DNA of 64,000 nt from Prochlorococcus sp. MIT 0604 (GCF_000757845.1 NZ_CP007753.1:1178001-1242000); one strand, 5' to 3'; shown: positions 47,033 to 56,029, counted from the stretch's first letter. The notes: a model not told the origin generated them from the sequence alone. A program made the numbers and translations.

Positions 47033-47770
47033 ATGGTAATCTATAAAAAAAAGATAATGGGTAATACAGGAGATAACATTTTAAGTGAATCAGGACTTTG
47101 GTCATTCGGAGGGGATACACCCTCTAAATTTAATAAACACGTATCCAAATCTGTACCTCTTTATAAAGAAGGGCATGATTTAATTTGTGGCATGGCAGAA
47201 TTTTTTGTACCTCAAAATGGGAAGGTCCTTCATATTGGATCAAGTACAGGCATTTTGACAAACAAAGTTGCCAAAACCTTAAAAAAAAGAGACGCACAAA
47301 TCATAGGTTTGGAGATTGAGCCAAATATGATTAAAGAAGCAAAACTAATGGATTACGAAACAAATATTGAATACATAAATGATGATATTACTACCTTTGA
47401 TATTGGCGAAAATTGTAATAATTTAATAATCTCATACTATACAATTCAATTTATACATCCTTCAATGAGACAATTAGTTGTCGAGAAAATCTATAAGTCA
47501 TTGATGTGGGGTGGAGCATTCATTATGTTTGAGAAAGTTAGAGGTTCTGATGCAAGATTTCAAGACATTTTTAACTCTTTTTATCAAGACTTTAAATCGA
47601 AACAAGGCTACTCTGCAGATGAAATACTTGAAAAGCAGAGATCCTTAAAATCTATTCTGGAACCTTTTTCAAGGCAAGGCAATATAGATATGCTAAAAAG
47701 AGCTAACTTTGTAGATATTGAATCAATATTAAAATATGCATGCTTTGAAGGTTTTTTATCAATAAAATAA
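47033..47770 (+). CDS. CmoA-like (carboxy-SAM synthase-type) enzyme
   Basis: A 245-residue class I SAM-fold protein that resembles CmoA along its whole length: a lead WSFGGDTPSKFNKHVSKSVP, motif I VLHIGSSTGILTNKVA, SYYTIQFIHPSMRQ, GGAFIMFEKVRG, FYQDFKSKQGYSADEILEKQ and the tail CFEGFLSIK. CmoA makes carboxy-S-adenosyl-methionine from SAM and prephenate. The arginine of QRSLKS (Arg203) aligns with the CmoA arginine thought to bind the extra carboxylate. No CmoB is seen here; the neighbour is another methyltransferase. A second ATG at 47057 is possible. Confidence 0.72.
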   Translation: MVIYKKKIMGNTGDNILSESGLWSFGGDTPSKFNKHVSKSVPLYKEGHDLICGMAEFFVPQNGKVLHIGSSTGILTNKVAKTLKKRDAQIIGLEIEPNMIKEAKLMDYETNIEYINDDITTFDIGENCNNLIISYYTIQFIHPSMRQLVVEKIYKSLMWGGAFIMFEKVRGSDARFQDIFNSFYQDFKSKQGYSADEILEKQRSLKSILEPFSRQGNIDMLKRANFVDIESILKYACFEGFLSIK

Positions 47771-47842
47771 GAATTTTTATGTATCTCAAAATCTCGATTA
47801 TAAAGGTTATAAAATTCAATTAATTAATAAATTTTTATTATC

Positions 47843-48760
47843 TTGAAAGAAAATAAAGTAGAAATAAATATCGGCAAAGAAATATATGAAAAACGATGGT
47901 CTAATTCTCTTAAGAATGGGGATTATGATATTTTATCAAGAGATGAAAACCTAGATAACCAAGTTCAGTATTTTTACAATAGGTATTGTGAATTCATATT
48001 AAATAAAATAAAAGCCCATTTCAAAAATTACCCATATAAAAATTTAAGAATTCTTGAAATAGGTTGTGGAAGAGGAACAGCTTCAATTTATTTAAGTAAA
48101 AAATTAAATTGTAAAGTTACAGGGATTGATTTCAGTAAAAATTCTATTGAAATAGCTAAAAAAAACGCTAAATTTCATTTTTCAGAGGCAGAATTTTTTA
48201 TAGCAGATTTATTTGAACCAAAAACAATTTTAGAAAAAACAAAAAATACTAATAAGGAGTTTGATATTATTATTAGTTTAGGTGTACTAGAGCATATTGA
48301 ACAATTAAATAAATGTTTTCAAATTCATAATGAGTTATTAGATCATAATGGCTTGTTTTGCGCAATGATCGTTCCAGAAAAAAAATCAATACAAAATTAT
48401 TTTTCTTTCATTAACAGACTTTTATCATCTATCGCATTATTAATTTCTCCAAAATTCAGAGATAAATTTTCGCATCTAGATAAGAAAACATTATCAAAAA
48501 CGAAAGATGTTTATAGATCCTATAAATCTGCAAAATATTTTAAGGATAGCCTTATCAAGGCAAACTTTATAAATGTAGTAACTATAGAATCAAATCCTTA
48601 CCCTACTCTAAGACCCCTTAATAGATTTTTTGAAAAATTTGTAGTAAAAACTTATATGATTATTGAATATTTGTTTTATGGATTATTCAAAAAATCTATT
48701 TTTTTCAACTGCAGTACAAATTTCTCAAGGTGTCATTTTTTAATAGGAACTAAAAATTAA
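47843..48760 (+). CDS. Class I SAM-dependent methyltransferase
   Basis: A 305-residue methyltransferase with motif I ILEIGCGRGTASIYLSKKL, VTGIDFSKNSIEIAKKNA (ribose-binding Asp) and DIIISLGVLEHIEQL. N-terminal MKENKVEIN starts at a TTG at 47843 (no in-frame ATG nearby upstream). It sits 72 bases after the CmoA-like gene and 5 bases before asnB. It probably methylates (or, if it uses carboxy-SAM, carboxymethylates) a sugar or glycan intermediate. Confidence 0.82.
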   Translation: MKENKVEINIGKEIYEKRWSNSLKNGDYDILSRDENLDNQVQYFYNRYCEFILNKIKAHFKNYPYKNLRILEIGCGRGTASIYLSKKLNCKVTGIDFSKNSIEIAKKNAKFHFSEAEFFIADLFEPKTILEKTKNTNKEFDIIISLGVLEHIEQLNKCFQIHNELLDHNGLFCAMIVPEKKSIQNYFSFINRLLSSIALLISPKFRDKFSHLDKKTLSKTKDVYRSYKSAKYFKDSLIKANFINVVTIESNPYPTLRPLNRFFEKFVVKTYMIIEYLFYGLFKKSIFFNCSTNFSRCHFLIGTKN

Positions 48761-48765
48761 AATAA

Positions 48766-50535
48766 ATGTGTGGTTTTTTTATATCTCCTTCATCATTTGA
48801 TCAAATAAAAGCAAATTTTTTATTCGAGAAATATATTGCTTATCGGGGAGTTCTCCCTAAAAAAGAGTTGGTATTTAATCACTATAATTTTAAATTTTCC
48901 AGATTACCAATAGTTGACGTTGGTTCATATCAAAATCAACCCTACCAATATAAAAACCATGTTTTAGTTTTCAACGGTGAATTATATAATTATCAAAATA
49001 TAAGACAATTATTAGAAAAAAAATATAAGGTTCAATTCACAAGTAAAACCGATGTTGAAGTTTTCCTTAAAGGATTCTTAACATTAGGTCCAAAAAAATT
49101 TTTTAAAATCGCTTGCGGTATGTGGGCTTATGTAATAAGTGACAAATTAGGGAACTTTTTTTGGGGAAGAGATGAGTACGGCATTAAGCCATTATTTTTT
49201 ATGAAAAAAAATTATGAATTATTTTTCTCATCCAGTCAACCAGCTCTTCTAGAGACGTTTGATAACCATAAATTAAATAAAAACATTTTAAGAAGATTTA
49301 TAGTAACTGGTTTTCAAGACCCCAATAGTTTTTCTTTTTATGATAACTGTGAGTTAGTAAAACCTGGAAATTGCTATTACTTTAATTATGACAAAAAAGA
49401 AATTCAGAAAGAGATTTGTCTATTTTCTGATGAGAAAATTTTAGATAAATCATTAAGAGAAGTTGTCGATGAAGCAATAATTTCTCAATATCCTAAGGAA
49501 GTAAATTCTTCAATAGCCTTAAGCGGAGGTCTTGACAGTTCAATAATACTTCATGTTTTATCTAGAAATAATTTAAAATTTACTTCTTTTTCTTTAGATC
49601 TTTTGAATTCAAAAAAAGAAAAATCTCTCATTTTTCAAACAATAAAACAATATAAAAAACAACATCAATTTATTAAAACTGAATCATCGGAATTATTGAA
49701 TTCATGCAAGGAAATAATTTTTAATTTTGGCCAGCCATTAAGATCATGTCAACCATTAAATCAGTATTCTCTAAGAAAAGTAGCTTTACAATACAATAGT
49801 AAAGTTTTTTTTACAGGTGATGGCTCGGACGAAATTTTTGGAGGTTATACACAAGGCTTCTTCTTTTTCTTAAAACAACTCATTGATAAAGGTACTAAAG
49901 AAAATCTAATAAGAAATAAATTATTTGATTTTAAAGATCTTATAAATTTGAAGGATGAATTTCTTAAGGAGGATATAAAAAAATTAATTGAAAGAAAAAC
50001 AAATATTTTTAATCAAGATCTGACTTGGCAAAATATTTTTAAAAAAGAAGAATTCACTCTTCCAAAAACTCCTGAAGATTTAAAATCTTACTGTGATTTT
50101 AGACTTTTCATACACCCAATGCCCTATTGGCTAATGACAGAAGATATTTTAAGCTTAGTAAATGGTATTGAAACTAGAATTCCCTTTCTAGATCAAAGAA
50201 TAGTCTATAAAAGTAAATTTTTAGAAAGAGAAAATTTTTATTTTAATGGTAAAAACAAATATCACTTAAGAAACAGCTTTTCTGATCTTCCTGATCATAT
50301 TAAAAATTGCAAAAATAAATTTCCTCGACCCTCTGACACTACTGAATTTATTTTCGAAAATGAGATTTCAGATTCTATTGAAAAATTCTTAAAATCTGAT
50401 GACTTCAAAGAACTTTTTCAAATAAATCATGACTTCTTCTTAGAAGTTTTTAAATCTGATAAAGATAGAAAATGTTCTTTAAGATCTGATAATTGGTTTA
50501 GGATCTTATCAAGCTACCTTTTCTTAAATAAATAA
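48766..50535 (+). CDS. AsnB-type glutamine amidotransferase (possible uronic-acid amidation)
   Basis: A 589-residue enzyme with the N-terminal nucleophile Cys2 (MCGFF), glutaminase core FNGELYNYQN and FFWGRDEYGIKPLFF, and the synthetase half with PP-loop ALSGGLDSS and FTGDGSDEIFGGY. The usual RGPD loop is YRGVLPKK here. Members in O-antigen loci (WbpS-type) amidate hexuronic acids rather than aspartate. Next to a UDP-HexNAc dehydrogenase this is a reasonable role; a true asparagine synthetase cannot be excluded. The start ATG is forced by the required Cys2. Confidence 0.85.
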   Translation: MCGFFISPSSFDQIKANFLFEKYIAYRGVLPKKELVFNHYNFKFSRLPIVDVGSYQNQPYQYKNHVLVFNGELYNYQNIRQLLEKKYKVQFTSKTDVEVFLKGFLTLGPKKFFKIACGMWAYVISDKLGNFFWGRDEYGIKPLFFMKKNYELFFSSSQPALLETFDNHKLNKNILRRFIVTGFQDPNSFSFYDNCELVKPGNCYYFNYDKKEIQKEICLFSDEKILDKSLREVVDEAIISQYPKEVNSSIALSGGLDSSIILHVLSRNNLKFTSFSLDLLNSKKEKSLIFQTIKQYKKQHQFIKTESSELLNSCKEIIFNFGQPLRSCQPLNQYSLRKVALQYNSKVFFTGDGSDEIFGGYTQGFFFFLKQLIDKGTKENLIRNKLFDFKDLINLKDEFLKEDIKKLIERKTNIFNQDLTWQNIFKKEEFTLPKTPEDLKSYCDFRLFIHPMPYWLMTEDILSLVNGIETRIPFLDQRIVYKSKFLERENFYFNGKNKYHLRNSFSDLPDHIKNCKNKFPRPSDTTEFIFENEISDSIEKFLKSDDFKELFQINHDFFLEVFKSDKDRKCSLRSDNWFRILSSYLFLNK

Positions 50536-50541
50536 AATATT

Positions 50542-50640
50542 TTGAATACATCTATTGAAATTTCGAAAATCTATTATATTTTATTATTAATATTGAGTAT
50601 TTTAGGATTTAATTTTTATTTCCTTTATTTTAGTAATTAG
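50542..50640 (+). CDS. Possible 32-residue single-helix membrane peptide
   Basis: A short frame (TTG at 50542) encoding MNTSIEISKIYYILLLILSI then LGFNFYFLYFSN, i.e. a polar start and one membrane helix. It lies tightly between asnB (stop 50535) and a glycosyltransferase start (50644). No homologue is recognised and AT-rich DNA easily yields hydrophobic frames, so this is only a candidate. Confidence 0.2.
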   Translation: MNTSIEISKIYYILLLILSILGFNFYFLYFSN

Positions 50641-50643
50641 AAA

Positions 50644-51744
50644 ATGAAAATTGCCATACCAAAATACGATATAAATATAGGTAGTCAAAGAATTCCTTTT
50701 TTTGTTTATAAAAATTTACTTGAAAAATATTACTCTGTAGAGTTTGTAGGATACGATGAAATTAAAGAATCAAATATAGTATTTGTATATTCAGGATTTA
50801 AAAATATAAATACACTTATTGCGAAAAATAAAAAGGCTAAATTTATAATGTTTAAACCTCATCTAGAAATTCCGATAGCTTGTTCAGATACTTCATTAAT
50901 AAAAAGATTATTAACTTTTATTTTTTATTTTTTTAAGATTAGATTTAATAACGAAAAAAAAAATCAAATCGAAAATAATAGTCTTGCTGACCTTTTGATT
51001 TGTGATACCCCTAGAATTTCAAGGTTTTTTAGTTCTAGAGGATATAAAACTGTATATTGTGCTTTGATAGATAATTTTGATAATAAAATAATAAGCTCAA
51101 GAAATAATTTAGACTGTAATAAAGATGTTTTTAATATCCTTTTTATAGGAAACCTTTCACATTTCAATAGCAATATAGCAAATCTAATAAGAGCAATAAG
51201 TGTAAGCAATTTAAAAAACAAATATAATGTTGTTATTAATTGTCTTTCAGGAAAATCCAAAAATAATAAAATATTTTATAAAAAAAATAAAATTTCTATT
51301 AATTACATCGAATATAATGATTTTAATTTAAGTGAGCTTTTAATAAATTGCGATTTAGGATGGGTACCCAACTCATACCCATTATCAAGTTTGATTAATA
51401 ATAATTTCATTAAAGCAATATTTTGCGGTGGGACTCAATATTATGACATTTTTAATCTTCAAAAATTCTCATCAAATGCTGGAAGATGTTTAATATTTGC
51501 TCAATATGGAATACCTTTCTTAACTCATCCAAATGAGGAAACATCATTTACTTTTAATTTTCTTAATAACTACTCATTTTACGAATCAGAAAAAGAGTTA
51601 GCTTATCATCTAGAAAACTTCTCTTCCAAGTCTTATAGAAATAAAGTAAAAGAAATTTTATTTTCTAATTTCAATTATGAAAAATTTGCTATTAGAGAAG
51701 TAGGTAAACTTTATAATGCAATAAATATAACTACAAAAAAATAG
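50644..51744 (+). CDS. Putative GT-B glycosyltransferase
   Basis: A 366-residue protein with a GT-B rhythm: N-terminal Rossmann-like half with MKIAIPKYDINIGSQRIPFF, then NILFIGNLSHFNSNIANLIR as the inter-domain strand, LLINCDLGWVPNSYPL and RCLIFAQYGIPFLTHPNEE at the donor site. No exact family motif can be named. It follows asnB on the same strand, within the island. The donor and acceptor sugars are unknown. Confidence 0.65.
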   Translation: MKIAIPKYDINIGSQRIPFFVYKNLLEKYYSVEFVGYDEIKESNIVFVYSGFKNINTLIAKNKKAKFIMFKPHLEIPIACSDTSLIKRLLTFIFYFFKIRFNNEKKNQIENNSLADLLICDTPRISRFFSSRGYKTVYCALIDNFDNKIISSRNNLDCNKDVFNILFIGNLSHFNSNIANLIRAISVSNLKNKYNVVINCLSGKSKNNKIFYKKNKISINYIEYNDFNLSELLINCDLGWVPNSYPLSSLINNNFIKAIFCGGTQYYDIFNLQKFSSNAGRCLIFAQYGIPFLTHPNEETSFTFNFLNNYSFYESEKELAYHLENFSSKSYRNKVKEILFSNFNYEKFAIREVGKLYNAINITTKK

Positions 51745-51850
51745 TCTTTAAATTATTATTCAAAAAGATTTTCAAATAAAAAATATTGAGTTAAAAATTT
51801 GTAAAAAATTTACATATTATTATTGTAGAATATTCTAAATTAATGATTTA

Positions 51851-53368
51851 ATGAAAACGATATTTATTGTTGCTAAGGAAGATACTATTGGTCTAGCTGC
51901 ATCAAGTTTTGATTTAATAAAAGAATCAACTCCAAATTATGATCCAATAATTATTTTAATCACTCCCCTTGAAGAAATAATATTCAAAAAAAAAATTAAA
52001 ATATATTTAAAATCTCGAAAGTATATTTCCTGTTGGCAAGGTGTTAAGAAGTATTTAAATAAAAATGACTTAGGAAGAAGATTAAAAGAATTAGATGAGA
52101 AACTATTTAATAAAATTCAATTTGAAAGTTTAACTGATCCTTCTCAAATATTTGATATAAATAAAAGACTTCAATTTAAGAAAAAAAATCTTAATTACTT
52201 CAAAAATTATTTATATGCTTGTTCTTTACATTTACATGATATTTTATCAAATAATAAAAATTCTATTATTATTGATTTTAGTATTTATGACATAAGTCGA
52301 TCTATATTATTAAGTGTAAGTAATTTTTATGATATAAGTTATAGGTCCATAATTAGAAGTCGTTATAAGAATTATATTTTTAGAACAGAGAGACTAGGTG
52401 AGGATGTTGCAAATATTTTAGCTGTAACAAAACATAATTTAGAAGAAATAAAAAAAGCAAAAAAAGAAATTGAAATTTATAAAAAATCAAATGATATTAC
52501 GCAAAATGTAGAAAAAAAATTTATTATTAAAAAATTCTCAATAAAAGAAACCCAAAAAACTATCTTATTTAATATACGTAGAACATTATCATATATAGTG
52601 AGATTTATAAACCAAATAATATTTAGTATTAATTCTCCAAAATTAATAAAATATCAACGTTACTTAATTGGAGATAACTTCGCTATTTGCATAAATGGAA
52701 TTTTAAAAACATTTAGAATTTTATACAGATTATGGAAACCAACAAAACAATATAATTTTATTTTTAAAAATTTCATTTACTTTCCAATGCCTAATAGTGT
52801 TGAAAATAGTGATTCAAGATTTAATAACGGATTTTTATCTGAGAGTTATTTAATAAATTTACTTAGACCATATCTTGGTTTTTTTAAATTGGTATGTAAA
52901 GATCATAGATCAATGTTAGGAGATAGAACATTTCAAGATGAGAGAATTATCTCATCAATTAATAACTTAGTTTACATATCAGAATGGAATAATAATTGGC
53001 AAACATCAGATCCACTAAATTTGATAAGAAATTCTGATTTAACTATTTGCATTTCTGGGACTTCTGGATTAGAGGCTGCTCTTTTAGGAAAACCTATAGT
53101 AATCCTTGGAAAACCTATATATGGTGAATACTTTAAATTAAAGGGCAAAAATTCACAGAGTGTCTATGAAATAGTAAATGATCTGAAAAGAGGAAGTTTT
53201 TCTTTAGAAAATTATCTTATCCCCATCGATCTTCTAGCTAAATATATATCTTGTAGTATTAAAAAAGGGTTGCCAATAGATGTTTATTATTTAATAATTG
53301 ATCCATTTTCAAAAAGAAATTCTCCCAACTTATCAAAATTGATTAATTTTCTTTTAAAAGATAACTAA
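51851..53368 (+). CDS. Capsule polysaccharide synthesis-like (KpsC/KpsS-type) protein
   Basis: A 505-residue protein. The C-terminal half has the family-like NLVYISEWNNNWQTSDPLNL and TICISGTSGLEAALLGKPIV with ILGKPIYGEYF, the typical GxSGLEA-LGKP site of Kps-type Kdo transferases and related capsule proteins. The N-terminal half is basic and poorly conserved. In capsule systems KpsC/S build the Kdo linker on lipid; here the acceptor is unknown. A 106-base AT-rich gap precedes it. Confidence 0.68.
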   Translation: MKTIFIVAKEDTIGLAASSFDLIKESTPNYDPIIILITPLEEIIFKKKIKIYLKSRKYISCWQGVKKYLNKNDLGRRLKELDEKLFNKIQFESLTDPSQIFDINKRLQFKKKNLNYFKNYLYACSLHLHDILSNNKNSIIIDFSIYDISRSILLSVSNFYDISYRSIIRSRYKNYIFRTERLGEDVANILAVTKHNLEEIKKAKKEIEIYKKSNDITQNVEKKFIIKKFSIKETQKTILFNIRRTLSYIVRFINQIIFSINSPKLIKYQRYLIGDNFAICINGILKTFRILYRLWKPTKQYNFIFKNFIYFPMPNSVENSDSRFNNGFLSESYLINLLRPYLGFFKLVCKDHRSMLGDRTFQDERIISSINNLVYISEWNNNWQTSDPLNLIRNSDLTICISGTSGLEAALLGKPIVILGKPIYGEYFKLKGKNSQSVYEIVNDLKRGSFSLENYLIPIDLLAKYISCSIKKGLPIDVYYLIIDPFSKRNSPNLSKLINFLLKDN

Positions 53369-53399
53369 GAAAATTAAGTAATTTAATTTAAATTGGTTT

Positions 53400-54155
53400 T
53401 TAATTATATTTGCGAAAAATCATTAATTTACTCCTAAATATTCCAAAAAAGTAACAAAATAATTTTGATCTAGATAAAAATCTTGTTAATTTTGGTCCCA
53501 TATATTTTATGGTTAAACTATTTTCTTCATAAATAAATTTCAAATTATATTTACTGAAAAGATAAATTAATTTTCTCTTACTAATATAATTAGTTGACTT
53601 TTTCATGTATTGATAAATTTCTTCTGCATTATTAAAACTAGCATTACATAATCTCAAATTGAACATCACATTATAATAAAATTTATTGATTATTAAACCC
53701 CCAAAAGGTACTCCAGTATGAGCCTCAAAAATTGCAGTTCTGGCAGGGAAATAATGTAAACAATAACCTCCTTGTTGCAAAATTCTTGCATTTTCTTTAA
53801 TAAATTCTTCTAGATTAATAATATGTTCAATAACCGATGAAGAGAAAGCAAAATCAATGCTATTTGACTTGCAAGGCCATGAATAGCATTGATTCTCTTC
53901 TAAAATTTCAGATCTTGACTTTCCATTGGAATTTATAAGTTTAATTTGATTATTATTAATTAAAATTTTTTTGTAATTTCCTTCCTTAAATTCAACATCT
54001 ATCCCAAAACCGGATTTACCTTTACTTATCAAGTAGTGAGTAAGATTTCCATTTCCACAGCCAATTTCTAACCATTTTATATGACTTTTTAAAAAGTAAT
54101 ATTCAGAAAATTTAATAAGTAATTTACCAAACTGTTCTAATTTTAAATTACTCAT
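53400..54155 (-). CDS. Class I SAM-dependent methyltransferase
   Basis: A 251-residue methyltransferase: motif I WLEIGCGNGNLTHYLISKGK, acidic FGIDVEF, and FAFSSSVIEHIINLEEFI followed by ARILQQGGYCLHYFPA. It is a complete protein that faces the KpsC/S-like gene tail to tail at 31 bases. It likely modifies a sugar, but no substrate can be named from sequence. It is followed upstream (on its strand) by a 434-base region without an intact gene. Confidence 0.8.
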   Translation of the reverse strand: MSNLKLEQFGKLLIKFSEYYFLKSHIKWLEIGCGNGNLTHYLISKGKSGFGIDVEFKEGNYKKILINNNQIKLINSNGKSRSEILEENQCYSWPCKSNSIDFAFSSSVIEHIINLEEFIKENARILQQGGYCLHYFPARTAIFEAHTGVPFGGLIINKFYYNVMFNLRLCNASFNNAEEIYQYMKKSTNYISKRKLIYLFSKYNLKFIYEENSLTIKYMGPKLTRFLSRSKLFCYFFGIFRSKLMIFRKYN

Positions 54156-54295
54156 TTTTATTTAAATATTTTTTTAATAAATTTTTTATACGTTATTTTC
54201 CATATATAGAAGGTTATGCTTTTAATTTTAAAAAAATTAATTTAAGTTTAATATCTTTATATATAAGATTTAAAAATCTAGACAAATAAACTAAG

Positions 54296-54589
54296 ATGAA
54301 ATTAATCAATTTAAAACTCCTGAAAAGCAAATTTTATCAATTTCCTAAGATAAAAATTGCGAACAATGGCTTTTTAGATTCTATTTCAAAAGCTAACTTA
54401 TCTTTTAGAAATTGAAAATCTATTCTTCAAATTAACTATAAATAATTTTGATTTTGCACAATTACTTATTAGGGATTAAGGCTCTGCAGGAGATTATAAT
54501 TTAAAAGATGTTCAGAATTTAGTAGAAATTTAAACTTTATGGAAAAAAAAGATTAAGTTTAATAGCTCTATTTTATATTTAACAATTGA
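54296..54589 (+). pseudogene. Possible decayed gene remnant beside manC
   Basis: The 434-base gap 54156-54589 holds broken coding-like text. Frame A (ATG 54296 to TGA 54413) reads MKLINLKLLKSKFYQFPKIK onward. A second frame, open from 54378, reads NNFDFAQLLIRD, a stop at 54477, then GSAGDYNLKDVQNLVEI, a stop, and TLWKKKIK. These segments are less AT-biased and more protein-like than the surrounding spacer. I infer a frameshifted, stop-interrupted relic; the family is not identified. Confidence 0.3.
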
Positions 54590-56029
54590 CTAATTTCTAC
54601 CATAATCGTCTGCAAATCTGATTATGTCATCTTCACCTAAATATGTACCACTTTGAACCTCAATTATTAGTAATATCTGATCGGTTGGATTTGACAATTT
54701 ATGTTTAGAACCTAGTGGAATAAAAGTACTTTGATTCTCTTTTAGAATTATCTCTCTATCATCAATCCTTACAAGTGCTGTCCCTTCAACTACTACCCAA
54801 TGTTCTGCCCTATATTTATGTTTTTGTAAAGATAATGAGGCGCGAGGATTAACCTTGATTAACTTAACTTGCCAACGATTATCGCTTGCTAAAGAAATAT
54901 AATTTCCCCAGGGACGAAATCCCTTTTTATGTTGTTTAGCCTCAACTATCCCCTTTTCATTTAGCTCATTAACTATATCCTTAACTTGTTGTGCATGATT
55001 TTTATCAGATACTAAAATCGCATCATCAGTATCAACAACTATTAGTTCTTTAACTCCCATTCCAACTATTAATTTATTATTTGAGGTTTTAAAAAAACTA
55101 TCAGAGACATTTTTCAAAAAGACTTTACCTTGAATGTAATTACCTTCTCCATTTTTTGTTTCATATTCCCATAAAGACTTCCAATTACCTATATCAGTCC
55201 AATTTACATTTAAAGGGACAACAGTTCCAATTTTAGTTTTCTCCATAACAGCTATATCAATAGATATAGATGGGCATTTTTCAAAAATATTTTCATCTAT
55301 TCTCTTAAAATCTAAATCATCTTTTGATAATTCGATAGCTTTTTTGCACAATTTTATAATCTCAGGATGGAATTTTTCAATTTCAGAGACAATCTTGGCG
55401 GCCTTAAAAACAAACATACCACTATTCCAAGAATATCTTTTATCTAACAAAAACTTTTTTGCTAAGGATAAATTTGGTTTTTCAATAAAATTTTTTATTT
55501 CAGAACCTTCTAAAGTTTCTAAATTCAATTCTTCTTTTGATTCAATATATCCATAACCAGTATTGGGAGATGTAGGTAAGACTCCAAAGGTGACTATTCT
55601 ACCTTTTTTAGCCAACTGAAATGATTTCGATAATGCTTTATAAAAATTATCATTATATTCAATTAAATGATCTGAAGCCAATACTAAAAGGATGGGATCA
55701 TTATTTAATTCTAAAGCTTTTAAGGCAGCCAGAGCAATGGATGGAGCTGTATTTTTACCAAAAGGTTCCAATAATATTGAGGTTGGTTTAATGTTTATCT
55801 CTCTCATTTGTTCAGCAGCTATAAATCTATGTTCCTTATTACAAATAAGAATTGGAGGGGAAATATCTTTAAAAGATTTAAGTCTCTCTTGTGTTTGCTG
55901 AAGTAATGATTTGCTACTTTTAGAATTTAAATTCAGAAATTGCTTTGGGAAGCTCTCTCGAGAAAGCGGCCATAATCTTGTTCCTGAACCACCACATAAA
56001 ATTACTGGGAAAATATCTTTATCAAACAT
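54590..56029 (-). CDS. manC: Mannose-1-phosphate guanylyltransferase / mannose-6-phosphate isomerase
   Basis: A 479-residue type II bifunctional enzyme. The N-terminal part (FPVILCGGSGTRLWPLSRES, PKQFLNLNSKSSKSLLQQTQ) makes GDP-mannose from mannose-1-phosphate and GTP; FIEKPNLSLAKKFL and WNSGMFVFKA are conserved. The C-terminal cupin (RPWGNYISLAS, SLQKHKYRAEHWVVVEG) holds the isomerase. It supplies GDP-mannose to gmd and fcl, which lie just across a 391-base divergent gap. It is flanked on both sides by sequence that looks like decayed genes. Confidence 0.94.
   Translation of the reverse strand: MFDKDIFPVILCGGSGTRLWPLSRESFPKQFLNLNSKSSKSLLQQTQERLKSFKDISPPILICNKEHRFIAAEQMREINIKPTSILLEPFGKNTAPSIALAALKALELNNDPILLVLASDHLIEYNDNFYKALSKSFQLAKKGRIVTFGVLPTSPNTGYGYIESKEELNLETLEGSEIKNFIEKPNLSLAKKFLLDKRYSWNSGMFVFKAAKIVSEIEKFHPEIIKLCKKAIELSKDDLDFKRIDENIFEKCPSISIDIAVMEKTKIGTVVPLNVNWTDIGNWKSLWEYETKNGEGNYIQGKVFLKNVSDSFFKTSNNKLIVGMGVKELIVVDTDDAILVSDKNHAQQVKDIVNELNEKGIVEAKQHKKGFRPWGNYISLASDNRWQVKLIKVNPRASLSLQKHKYRAEHWVVVEGTALVRIDDREIILKENQSTFIPLGSKHKLSNPTDQILLIIEVQSGTYLGEDDIIRFADDYGRN

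Noticed and set aside
48766-50535. Simple asparagine synthetase for amino-acid metabolism
   Set aside because: Not excluded, but its position 5 bases after a glycan methyltransferase gene and in line with a UDP-HexNAc dehydrogenase makes a sugar-amidating role more likely, so the call is given as AsnB-type amidotransferase.
54484-54491. CTGCAGGA, identical to eight bases of the tRNA-Arg 3' part, considered as an att repeat
   Set aside because: Eight bases are too short to claim an attachment site; no longer copy of the tRNA end was noticed in the window.
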